Positions 28,083 to 36,341 of a DNA stretch of 64,000 bases are shown here, piece after piece. Origin of the DNA: Phocaeicola_A sp045647865. GTDB taxonomy: Bacteria; Bacteroidota; Bacteroidia; Bacteroidales; Bacteroidaceae. The position numbers and the translations under genes were made by a program. The stretch's first letter is position 1. Each line of letters begins with the position of its first letter. The notes beneath the pieces are model-generated. The model was not told where the DNA came from. It was given only the letters and a program-made list of their open reading frames with translations, and did no database searches. The DNA lies in NCBI GenBank assembly GCA_045647865.1, contig JAZRMW010000040.1, positions 61,396 through 125,395 on the forward strand. Direction: 5' to 3'.

Positions 28083-28492
28083 TATGAATATTGTTTTATA
28101 AAATTTGTAATTACTAAATACATCTCTTCAAGTGATTGTAAGGGTTGGCACAATGTTTCCACGGGGCAAAGTCCATCGCGTTGGCGATTCATGATACGGT
28201 CAGTCTGTTGGGCATAGGTGACATGGATTCCATGCTCCTGCAACAACTCCCACGCAGGAGTGCTGATGACATCGGCATAGACTTCACATATTCCTCCGTA
28301 AACCATTAAGGCAGCAGCCCCTTTGCCGATAACTTTGTCGGCTATTTGTGCTCCGTTAAGAAAACACTCCTCGCTTTGGCATAGTTCCCACAAGTCTTTC
28401 ACTCCTCGTTGGTGATAAGTGCGGGTCTGCATTCCTTTACGGATGACGCAGGAGTATCCGCCTTGGTGCAATGTATTAATGAGTGTATTCAC
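28082..28492 (-). CDS. DUF1893 protein
   Basis: A 136-residue soluble protein matching DUF1893 (TM1506 type, a fold related to deaminases): SCVIRKG, the FLNGAQIADKVIGKGAAALMVYGG core, and ISTPAWELLQEHGI. No known enzymatic role; the family is often found beside Fe-S or membrane redox genes in anaerobes. It overlaps the following ECF-S-like gene by one base and lies 38 nt after the aldo/keto reductase, so it is co-expressed with both. Confidence 0.8.
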   Translation of the reverse strand: MNTLINTLHQGGYSCVIRKGMQTRTYHQRGVKDLWELCQSEECFLNGAQIADKVIGKGAAALMVYGGICEVYADVISTPAWELLQEHGIHVTYAQQTDRIMNRQRDGLCPVETLCQPLQSLEEMYLVITNFIKQYS

Positions 28493-28530
28493 CCTGTAAC
28501 GTTTAAGTCCTTACTTTTAATTATTCACTT

Positions 28531-29874
28531 TTAAAGCGTTTCTTGTTTCAATTTCTCTACATAGTCATCAATACGACGCAATTCACGCGGGATGTTGATG
28601 CGTTGTGGACAATGCTTGCTGCATTGATTGCACCCAATGCAATGGCTGGCTTGACGCAATTTGGGTACGCTACGGTCATACCCTATGAGGAATGCACGAC
28701 GCGCTTCGCGATAGTTCTCGTCCTGTTGACTTTTGGGTATATTGCCCTCGTTGACACATTTGTTGTAATGTACCAATATGGCAGGAATGTCGAGACCGTA
28801 AGGACAAGGCATACAGTACTTGCAATCGTTGCACGGAATGGTTGGGTATTTTTTGATAAGTTCGCCTGTCTCGTAAAGAAAATCTCTCTCCTCGTCGCTT
28901 AATGGGACAAGTGGTGAGTAGGTACGGATGTTGTCTTGTAGGTGTTCCATATAGGTCATACCGCTAAGTACTGTCAAAATCATGTCGGGAGAACCTGCAA
29001 AACGGAAAGCCCATGATGCTACGCTGCTTTCAGGCTTGCGTTGCTTCAAGCGACCCACTACATGGTCTGGCAATTTAGAAAGTCGTCCTCCCAAAAGTGG
29101 CTCCATAATGATTACAGGAATTTGACGTTCTGCCAAAGTCTCGTACAAGTATTTGGCATTCGAACCGTCCCAATCTACATAGTTCATCTGTATTTGTACG
29201 AAGTCCCAATGGTATTGGTCGTGATAGGACAACATTTCATCGAATCCTTCTTTCGAACCATGGAATGAAAAACCTAGGTGGCGGATGCGTCCAGCTTTAC
29301 GTTCTTCCATTAGGAAATCCATTATGCCGTTATCAATATATCGCTGTTTGAGCGTACGCTCATTGCCTACAGAGTGGAGCAGGTAGTAGTCGATGTAATC
29401 TACTTGCAACTCCTCGAACGAGTGATGATACATGGCCAAAGTGTTCTCGCGTGTAGGGTTAGAGAAGTTAGAGAGCTTTGTGGCAATGTAGAAAGATTCA
29501 CGTGGATGTCTCTTTAAGGCTATACCCGTTGACTTTTCCGACCATCCCTGTACATAAACGGGAGATGTGTCGAAATAATTCACTCCGTGTGCAATGGCAT
29601 AATCGACCAATTCGTTCACGGCATCTTGATCTATAATGTCGCCTTTCCCTTCAGGGTTAGGAATTGTCGGCCAACGCATACATCCATAGCCGAGGATGGA
29701 AACTTTATCATCTCCCGTAGCGGGGAAATTGCGATATGTCATTTTATCTGTAGGAATAGGTCCTAATTCGCCACCGGTTGTACCAGATTCGTTTTTAGAC
29801 TTGCATCCACATAAGGTGGCAGCACCTGTCGCTGTGCTGATACCTACTATTTTAAGGAAATCTCTTCTGTCCAT
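28531..29874 (-). CDS. Tat-exported aldo/keto reductase with two 4Fe-4S clusters
   Basis: A 447-residue protein starting MDRRDFLKIVG at 29874 (an upstream in-frame start at 29901 would add only nine residues). RRDFLK is a clear twin-arginine motif; CGCKS after the hydrophobic stretch could be a lipobox. The aldo/keto reductase barrel follows: FDTSPVY, the lysine in ATKLSN, YYLLHSVG and the MEPLLGG segment carry the usual Asp/Tyr/Lys/His set. The C-terminus has CNDCKYCMPCP and CIGCNQCSKHCP, two 4Fe-4S motifs. It would be a periplasmic or membrane-bound electron-accepting reductase. Substrate unknown. TatA and TatC, needed for export, are in the same operon. Confidence 0.88.
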   Translation of the reverse strand: MDRRDFLKIVGISTATGAATLCGCKSKNESGTTGGELGPIPTDKMTYRNFPATGDDKVSILGYGCMRWPTIPNPEGKGDIIDQDAVNELVDYAIAHGVNYFDTSPVYVQGWSEKSTGIALKRHPRESFYIATKLSNFSNPTRENTLAMYHHSFEELQVDYIDYYLLHSVGNERTLKQRYIDNGIMDFLMEERKAGRIRHLGFSFHGSKEGFDEMLSYHDQYHWDFVQIQMNYVDWDGSNAKYLYETLAERQIPVIIMEPLLGGRLSKLPDHVVGRLKQRKPESSVASWAFRFAGSPDMILTVLSGMTYMEHLQDNIRTYSPLVPLSDEERDFLYETGELIKKYPTIPCNDCKYCMPCPYGLDIPAILVHYNKCVNEGNIPKSQQDENYREARRAFLIGYDRSVPKLRQASHCIGCNQCSKHCPQRINIPRELRRIDDYVEKLKQETL

Positions 29875-29897
29875 ATTGTGGTTGTATGTTTTAGAGC

Positions 29898-29944
29898 TCA
29901 AGGTTTAATGTTCAAGGGAAAGGGTTGAACTTTAAATTTTGAAC
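29898..29944. repeat. Intergenic inverted repeat C
   Basis: A weaker member of the family: CAAGGTTTAATGTTCAA at 29899-29915 pairs imperfectly with TTGAACTTTAAATTTTGAA at 29925-29943. It fills most of the 78-nt gap between the Fe-S protein and the aldo/keto reductase genes, both on the minus strand. Confidence 0.6.
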
Positions 29945-29952
29945 TTCAATTC

Positions 29953-31437
29953 TTATATCTCTTTATGTCTCTCATGTCCCTCTACGTAGATTGCACTGAA
30001 CGGACGGGCGGGGCAAAGGTTCTCACAAGCTCCACAACCGATGCAACGTTCGACGTTGATAACGGGGATTTTGGGAGAACGTCTGTTTCCTTCTTCTGAG
30101 GGAACCATTTGAATGGCTCCTGTGGGACAATGACGTGCACAGTTGCCACAAGCTTGTCCATCAGTTAAAGGTATGCAGTTTTTCTTCACCCATACGGCAT
30201 GACCGATTTGAATAGATGATTTTTCTTCGCGTGTAATCGGACGGATTGCACCTGCAGGGCATACTTCTGAACATTTAGTACATTCGGGACGACAATAACC
30301 ACGCTCGTATGACATTTCAGGCTGCATCAATCGGTTCAGGTTTGTTGATGGGGAGAGTACGCCGTTGGGACACACTGATACACAGAGTTGGCAAGCCGTG
30401 CAATGTTGTGCAAAGTTACGGGCACTCAATGAACCGGGAGGTATCAAATGTGCCTGGCGTTCGGGCGCAATTTTATCTTCAATGGTAGCCAATCCACCAT
30501 CAACTTTCTTCTCTTGTGCTTTGATAGCAGTTGTTGCAGCTACTACAGCTGTGGTTGTCAAGAATGTACGGCGTGAACTGTCAATGCTTTCCCCTTTCGT
30601 AGCATTAGGTGTAACTGTTGTCGGTTTGTGGCAATAACTGATAGCTCCCTTCTTGCAACTTTCTAAGCAATCCATGCAAGCTACGCAACGGCTGTAGTCG
30701 ATGCTGTGCTCCTTGCTGTTGATGCAAGCTGCCTTACAATTGCGCGCACAAAGACCGCATCCGTTACATTTATTGGTGTCAATGACAGGCTTCAGCCATG
30801 AGAATCGGGATACGAATCCCAAAATGGTTCCTACGGGGCAGATGGTGTTACACCAAGTACGTCCACTGCGCCATGCCAATATACTTATTATTAATAAGGT
30901 GGAAATAGCGATGCCGAATGTCATTGTGCTTCTTATCCAAACCTCTGTTTCATAGAATGCATAGCTCTCTGCACGCTCGGCCAAATAAGCCAATCCATTG
31001 TTCCCCCATTGCCAAATGGGAGCCAACAGATTATTTGCGATACGGCCGTAGGCACTATAAGGAGCTAACAAATGAGCCAATATGCCTCCGCCTGCAAACA
31101 ATGAAACAATGAAAAGGACTAACATGATATAACGCAACCACTTCTTTTCGGAAGAATAAGAGTAGCGGTTTTTCTTGCTCTTTTTTCCAAACCAGGCAAA
31201 GATATCTTGCATCACACCTAATGGGCAGATGATGGAACAATAAAGCCTTCCGAAAAGAAAAGTTAATAGGAGGAGTACAACTACTATGCCCACATTCAAT
31301 GCAAGCAGTGCGGGCAGGAATTGAATTTTTGCCATCCATCCGAACCAAGCGTGCAGTGTCCCTGTAAAGTCAAGGAACAGTACAGTAATGGCAATGTAGA
31401 AGATAGCGGCCAAAACGATTCTTGTTTTTCGTAACAT
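29953..31437 (-). CDS. NapH/NapG-like membrane Fe-S protein with internal twin-arginine motif
   Basis: A 494-residue protein. Residues ~1-230 form a NapH-like membrane domain with CSIICPLG and CNTICPVG motifs and about five membrane helices. Two 4Fe-4S motifs follow at ~240-290 (CNGCGLCARNCK, CVACMDCLESCK). Then comes SSRRTFLTTTAVVAATTA at ~310, a twin-arginine plus hydrophobic stretch, followed by four more cluster motifs (CTACQLCVSVCP, CTKCSEVCP, CGNCARHCP, CIGCGACENLCP). This is what a NapH-NapG fusion would look like. It would pass electrons from the quinone pool to an outer acceptor, perhaps the aldo/keto reductase encoded next. First gene of the operon, with a -7 box upstream. Confidence 0.85.
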   Translation of the reverse strand: MLRKTRIVLAAIFYIAITVLFLDFTGTLHAWFGWMAKIQFLPALLALNVGIVVVLLLLTFLFGRLYCSIICPLGVMQDIFAWFGKKSKKNRYSYSSEKKWLRYIMLVLFIVSLFAGGGILAHLLAPYSAYGRIANNLLAPIWQWGNNGLAYLAERAESYAFYETEVWIRSTMTFGIAISTLLIISILAWRSGRTWCNTICPVGTILGFVSRFSWLKPVIDTNKCNGCGLCARNCKAACINSKEHSIDYSRCVACMDCLESCKKGAISYCHKPTTVTPNATKGESIDSSRRTFLTTTAVVAATTAIKAQEKKVDGGLATIEDKIAPERQAHLIPPGSLSARNFAQHCTACQLCVSVCPNGVLSPSTNLNRLMQPEMSYERGYCRPECTKCSEVCPAGAIRPITREEKSSIQIGHAVWVKKNCIPLTDGQACGNCARHCPTGAIQMVPSEEGNRRSPKIPVINVERCIGCGACENLCPARPFSAIYVEGHERHKEI

Positions 31438-31512
31438 GTTTTTTATTTTTTTTGATCATTGATTTAACCCGTAGGCTGAAATAATTAATGATGGTTAATA
31501 ATATTTACTTTG

Positions 31513-31520
31513 CAAAGGTA
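31513..31520 (-). promoter_or_regulatory. -7 box of the Fe-S/Tat operon
   Basis: Reads TACCTTTG on the minus strand, 75 nt upstream of the first gene start at 31437. No clear -33 element. Confidence 0.5.
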
Positions 31521-31658
31521 GGCTACTTTCTTCACATAAGCTAATTTTTATGGATAAAAATAAAAGGATTTTAGTAAAATTGTCGAAAAAAGTGAAGATT
31601 TGCTGTGTTTAGAAAAGGAAATGTTACAAAAGAAAAAGCTAAAGAGAGTCAAAAAATG

Positions 31659-31666
31659 TAACTTTG
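31659..31666 (+). promoter_or_regulatory. -7 box of the GH3 gene
   Basis: TAACTTTG fits TAnnTTTG, 40 nt before the ATG at 31707. The 269-bp gap 31438-31706 between divergent genes holds this and the opposite -7 box, and no gene. Confidence 0.55.
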
Positions 31667-31706
31667 CGACATTAAATAAGTATATTAATTCTAAATCAAA
31701 TAAACG

Positions 31707-34634
31707 ATGAAAATTAGAAAAAGAATTTTGTCTATAGCCGTGTTGTGCTCTATGGTGATTATCCCGTTATCGGCTCAATTTAAGAAAAATGCCGTTTCGT
31801 TTGATGCTTACGAATGGGATTTTGGTACTGTTGGTGCTGATAAAGGTGCTGTTTGCCACACGTTCATATTGAAGAATAATACCAAAAAAAACGTGAAAAT
31901 AGGTAAGCAGATACCAGGATGTGAATGTATTCGTGCCCACTATACTGGTGATGTTATTTTGCCGGGTACTACGGCTGAAGTGATGGTGGTATTTAATCCG
32001 TCAGAGTCTGTTGGTCGTAATTATCGAAATGTAGAACTGTTGGATGCAGAAGGCAATACTCTTGGTGCACTTTCGACCAAAGCATTGGTGGTAGAGAAAG
32101 GTGGTGATACCCAATATCCCTTTTGGGATACAAATCTTTCCAATGAAGCTCGTGTGGAGAACTTGATTTCGTTGTTGACTCCCGAAGAGAAAGTGGGATT
32201 GATGATGAATAAGTCTGTTTCCGTTGACCGTCTCAACATTCCTTCTTATAATTGGTGGAGCGAAGCTTGTCATGGTGTGCGTCATGATGGTTATACTGTC
32301 TATCCTCAGCCTATAGGTATGGCAGCTGCTTTTAATGAGAAATTGGTGTACGATGTGTTCTCTACTGTATCCGATGAAGCGCGTGCCAATTGGAATCGTT
32401 CCGATCATAATGTCTTTAATGTGCCGATGGGGGTCATTTACTATCCTGGTAATCCAGAACTTACATTTTGGTGTCCCAATGTCAACATTTTCCGTGACCC
32501 GCGTTGGGGGCGTGGCCAGGAGACTTGTGGTGAAGATCCCTATCTGAATGCCGTTTTAGGAGTGCAAACTGTTTTGGGTATGCAAGGTAATGATGATAAG
32601 TATTTCAAAACTCATGCATGTGCCAAACATTATGCTGTTCATAGTGGTCCTGAGCCCTTGCGTCATACATACGATGCATCCGTCTCAATGCGTGACTTGT
32701 GGGAAACTTATCTTCCAGCTTTCAAGGCATTGGTCAAAAAAGGCAATGTACGCGAGGTAATGTGTGCCTATAATCGTTATGAAGGTGTACCTTGTTGTAC
32801 CAGTGATCGTCTGTTGGTGGATATTCTGCGTCGTAAATGGGGATTCGATGGTATAGTTTTGACCGATTGTGATGCAATCAATAATTTCTACAACAAAGGA
32901 CAGCACGAGACACATCCTACCCCTTTAGCAGCATCTGTAGATGCTGTTCTCAATGGTACAGATCTTGAGTGTGGTAAGGTATTCATGGTCCTTACAGAAG
33001 CTTTGGAAAAGGGTTTGGTGACGGAAGAGGTTCTCGATGAACATTTGCGCCGCACCTTGCTTGGCCGCTTTGAATTAGGTATGTTTGATCCTGCCGAAAT
33101 GTTGCCTTGGGCTAATCTAGGTGAGGATGTTATCAGTTCTGAGAAGTTTAACGATTTGGCCGTACAAGCTGCACGCGAGGCCATGGTATTGCTGAAGAAT
33201 GACGGTGTATTGCCACTCTCTAAGAACATGAAGACTGTGGCCGTGGTAGGTCCTAATGCTGACGACATTGAATTGCTCAACGGAAACTATGGCGGTACTC
33301 CCTCTCAGAATCACAAACATTCACTTTTGTCGGGCATCCGCAAGGCTTTGCCTAATGCTAATGTCATCTATCACAAAGCTTGTGAATTGAACGATGAATA
33401 CACTACTGTTCATCATTTAAATGAGTTCAACGGAGGTAAGGGAGTTTTCGTAGAGTTCTATAATAATAAAGAATTGAGTGGCGAACCCGCCGTGACCGGA
33501 TATTACAATGAATTAAACTTCTCAACATTCGGTGCATGGGGATTTGCCGAAGGTGTTAATACTGATAATCTTTCTGTCAGAGTTTCTGGACAATACAAGG
33601 CTACCTTTACGGGTGAGATGAAATATACCCTCAATACTGATAATGGTTACGTATTGAAAATCAACGGTGAAGTGGTGGAGGAATCCAAAGCTAGTGGTCG
33701 CGGTTTCCGTCGTGGAGTAGAGTATAAGAATTTTCCTGTGAAGGAAGGTAAAACTTACGATGTCGTAATTGAGTATAAACGTGGGAATGGAAACTTTGCC
33801 ATGCTTCGTGGTGATATTTGTGAACGCCGATTGGTTGATTTTACCGATTTGAAGGCTAACGTGAAGAATGCTGATGCAATCATTGTTATTGGTGGTATTT
33901 CTGCTCGTATGGAAGGCGAAGGTGGTGATAAGGCCGACATCGAACTTCCTAAAGTACAGCAGCGTCTTTTGAAGGCTATGCGTGAGACTGGTCGCCCTGT
34001 AGTAATGGTCAACTGTTCTGGTTCACCTATAGCTTTCGCTAGTGTGCAAGATTCTTACGATGCCCTCATTCAGGCATGGTATCCTGGTCAGGGCGGTGCA
34101 CAAGCGTTGTCTGAAGTCCTCTTTGGCGACTACAACCCCTCGGGCAAACTTCCCGTTACCTTCTATGCCTCCAACGATGACCTTCCCGACTTCCTCGACT
34201 ACAGCATGGAGAACCGTACCTACCGCTATTTTCGTGGTACTCCGCTCTATGCATTCGGTTATGGCATGTCCTATACCACCTTCCAGTATGGTAAGGGCAA
34301 ATTGTCTAAATCTTCTATGAAAGTCGATGGAAAGGTTACATTGACCGTTCCTGTCACCAATACAGGAAAGCGCGAAGGCGAAGAGATTGTACAAGTCTAT
34401 GTCAAAGCCCTTGATTATCCTGAAGCTCCCATCAAGTCGCTCAAAGGATTTACCAAGCTGAAACTCGCTCCCGGCGAGACCCGCAAGGCCACCATCACCC
34501 TCGATGGAGAAGCCTTCGAATACTACGATCCCTCTATCGACGAACTATCCACCCGCCCCGGGCACTATCAGATACTCTACGGCTCCTCCTCGCTCGACAA
34601 GGACCTCCAGAATTTAAGTTTTATCGTAAAGTAA
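31707..34634 (+). CDS. GH3 beta-xylosidase/glucosidase with N-terminal DUF1573 domain and PA14 insert
   Basis: A 975-residue secreted enzyme. Signal peptide ~1-24 (PLSAQ). A DUF1573 (Ig-like) domain at ~30-130 (WDFGTVGADKGAVCHTFILKNN, GCECIRAHYTGDVILPG) precedes the GH3 N domain (~150-430), with nucleophile D387 in VLTDCDA. The GH3 C domain (~490-880) is split by a PA14-like insert at ~570-700 (FVEFYNNKELSGEP, NTDNGYVLKINGEVV). A fibronectin-III-like domain ends it (VTNTGKREGEEIVQVYVK). The DxxH-like KHYAVHSGPEPLRH segment and SDC/TDC context are usual in xylosidase/arabinosidase-type GH3. It likely finishes xylo-oligosaccharides. The DUF1573 fusion is uncommon to my knowledge. Confidence 0.9.
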   Translation: MKIRKRILSIAVLCSMVIIPLSAQFKKNAVSFDAYEWDFGTVGADKGAVCHTFILKNNTKKNVKIGKQIPGCECIRAHYTGDVILPGTTAEVMVVFNPSESVGRNYRNVELLDAEGNTLGALSTKALVVEKGGDTQYPFWDTNLSNEARVENLISLLTPEEKVGLMMNKSVSVDRLNIPSYNWWSEACHGVRHDGYTVYPQPIGMAAAFNEKLVYDVFSTVSDEARANWNRSDHNVFNVPMGVIYYPGNPELTFWCPNVNIFRDPRWGRGQETCGEDPYLNAVLGVQTVLGMQGNDDKYFKTHACAKHYAVHSGPEPLRHTYDASVSMRDLWETYLPAFKALVKKGNVREVMCAYNRYEGVPCCTSDRLLVDILRRKWGFDGIVLTDCDAINNFYNKGQHETHPTPLAASVDAVLNGTDLECGKVFMVLTEALEKGLVTEEVLDEHLRRTLLGRFELGMFDPAEMLPWANLGEDVISSEKFNDLAVQAAREAMVLLKNDGVLPLSKNMKTVAVVGPNADDIELLNGNYGGTPSQNHKHSLLSGIRKALPNANVIYHKACELNDEYTTVHHLNEFNGGKGVFVEFYNNKELSGEPAVTGYYNELNFSTFGAWGFAEGVNTDNLSVRVSGQYKATFTGEMKYTLNTDNGYVLKINGEVVEESKASGRGFRRGVEYKNFPVKEGKTYDVVIEYKRGNGNFAMLRGDICERRLVDFTDLKANVKNADAIIVIGGISARMEGEGGDKADIELPKVQQRLLKAMRETGRPVVMVNCSGSPIAFASVQDSYDALIQAWYPGQGGAQALSEVLFGDYNPSGKLPVTFYASNDDLPDFLDYSMENRTYRYFRGTPLYAFGYGMSYTTFQYGKGKLSKSSMKVDGKVTLTVPVTNTGKREGEEIVQVYVKALDYPEAPIKSLKGFTKLKLAPGETRKATITLDGEAFEYYDPSIDELSTRPGHYQILYGSSSLDKDLQNLSFIVK

Positions 34635-35141
34635 TATTTTGGCGGATATGTAACTCTTAGGCGCGAATGACGCAGATTGTACGGATGTTGATCCCTAAAC
34701 AATTTTGTCATTTGCGCCTTTCGTTTGTAGAATCTCTAAAAGTCTTGCGTACAGTGTGCTACTTGAATATACTACTTCAACACTTCTTTTATTCATCTTT
34801 TATTATCCTTTACAGATTCGTGTAAAGGGTTTAAAGCATAGTGCGTCACGGTACTTTATATGGATTACTTCTGCTATTTGAACAAATTATTGAAAGTGGA
34901 TAGGAATTTCGTTGAAAGTTTTGTAAATGGATAACTATAAAAGATACTCTTTTACTTGTTCTTTTTTATTCGTTGTTTCATTTTTGTGATGTTTTTGAAA
35001 AATTCTGCTACAAGAATGGGGCGAATATTACCTTTTATTATATATATTTGCAGAAATTTTCAGAATCGAATAATTGGAGAGTATATATGATCAGCTTTTT
35101 TAGATGCCGATAATGCACATTCTCATCAAAAAGATATTATT
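34635..35141. other. 507-bp intergenic region between GH3 and CE15 genes
   Basis: No convincing gene. It holds an imperfect inverted repeat, GGCGCGAATGAC at 34660-34671 against GTCATTTGCGCC at 34707-34718, which may serve as a terminator but lacks a strong T-run, and a -7 box at 35043-35050. The remainder is AT-rich with runs of T and no other structure I can support. Confidence 0.6.
35043..35050 (+). promoter_or_regulatory. -7 box of the CE15-GH97-GH115 unit
   Basis: TATATTTG fits TAnnTTTG, 91 nt before the CE15 start, leaving a fairly long leader. No clear -33. Confidence 0.5.
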
Positions 35142-36329
35142 ATGATAAAGATGATGTCAAAGAAAAGCAAATTTTTAGTTGTAGCGATTATTGGATTGGT
35201 AGGTTTGGGAGCTTGCCAAAGTGATAAGCACATCCCATTGGTGTATGATGTAGAGAATACAGGAAGCCAGTATGTATTGCCCGTGATGCCGACGGTAGCA
35301 GATTTGCCTGTTATTCGCGAATTGCCCGATGCACTGGAAGGGGTAAAGGATTTTAGTGATTGGTCCCGTCGTCGTAGCGAGATTTCCGCTATGATACAAC
35401 ATTACGGTATTGGTCAGAAACCAACCGTGAATATGAAGGAGCAGGTAAAGGCCCGTATGGATGGCGATACACTGATTGTGGATGTCACCGCGAATGGAGA
35501 GACGTTGACCTTGCGCTCTGTCATCAGCTATCCCAAAGAGGGTGAAGCTCCCTTCCCGTTGATGATTGGAACGAGTGGAATTTCGCTTCCGCGTGAGATA
35601 TTCACTGAACGACCTATTGCAACGATGATATATCGCGAATCGCAAGTGAATTCCTATTCCCAGTTCTTCCGGCGCGATGGAAAGACCCGTGGCGATTATG
35701 AGTTTGACCGTCTTTATCCCGAGTTGAAGGAGAATGGAGCATATAGCCAGTGGGCTTGGGGATTGAGCCGACTGATTGATGGTCTTCAACTGTTGGGGAC
35801 CGAAGTGACGAAAATAGATACAGAGCATATTGGTGTGACGGGGTGTTCGTATGCCGGCAAGATGGCTCTTTTTTGTGGAGCGTTCGATGAGCGTGTGGCA
35901 CTCACTATTGCCCAAGAGCCAGGTGGGGGAGGTGCGGCTGCCTGGCGTGTATCGCATACGATGACCGATGTTGAGAGTCTCGAACGTACCGACTATAATT
36001 GGTTCATGGAGAGTATGAGAGAAAATTTCAAAGGGGATAGCGTTTATCGCTTACCCTATGATCATCACGAATTGTGTGCTATGGTTTGTCCACGCGCGTT
36101 GCTCCTGTTGGGTAATCCTGATTACAAGTGGTTAGCCGATAGTGCTATGCAAGTATCAGCTGAAGCCGCTCACAAGGTGTGGGAACGTTTCGGTATTGGT
36201 GATCGTATGGCATATGACATCATTGGAGGACATCCACATTGTCGCTTGCACGAGAGTCAGTATCCCATCGTAGAATCGTTTATTGACCGATTCTTGTTGG
36301 GGAAAGAAGAACAAAAAGAAAAACAATAA
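35142..36329 (+). CDS. CE15 glucuronoyl esterase, lipoprotein
   Basis: A 395-residue alpha/beta-hydrolase with a lipoprotein signal (lipobox LGAC). Three in-frame ATGs (35142, 35151, 35154) are possible; all keep the signal. The CE15 nucleophile elbow is GCSYAGK with S236, followed by LTIAQEPGGGGAAAWR, a CE15 hallmark, and the catalytic histidine in GGHPHCRLHE. The usual elbow is GCSRxGK; here Arg is replaced by Tyr-Ala. CE15 enzymes cut esters between 4-O-methylglucuronic acid of xylan and lignin alcohols. It is followed 12 nt later by GH97, then GH115, which fits a unit that opens and then removes glucuronic acid side groups. Confidence 0.85.
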   Translation: MIKMMSKKSKFLVVAIIGLVGLGACQSDKHIPLVYDVENTGSQYVLPVMPTVADLPVIRELPDALEGVKDFSDWSRRRSEISAMIQHYGIGQKPTVNMKEQVKARMDGDTLIVDVTANGETLTLRSVISYPKEGEAPFPLMIGTSGISLPREIFTERPIATMIYRESQVNSYSQFFRRDGKTRGDYEFDRLYPELKENGAYSQWAWGLSRLIDGLQLLGTEVTKIDTEHIGVTGCSYAGKMALFCGAFDERVALTIAQEPGGGGAAAWRVSHTMTDVESLERTDYNWFMESMRENFKGDSVYRLPYDHHELCAMVCPRALLLLGNPDYKWLADSAMQVSAEAAHKVWERFGIGDRMAYDIIGGHPHCRLHESQYPIVESFIDRFLLGKEEQKEKQ

Positions 36330-36341
36330 CATATAACCATC

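Noticed and set aside
34860..34934. 24-codon ORF MDYFCYLNKLLKV in the GH3-CE15 gap
   Set aside because: No ribosome-binding or promoter signal, no homology recognised, short length expected by chance in AT-rich DNA.
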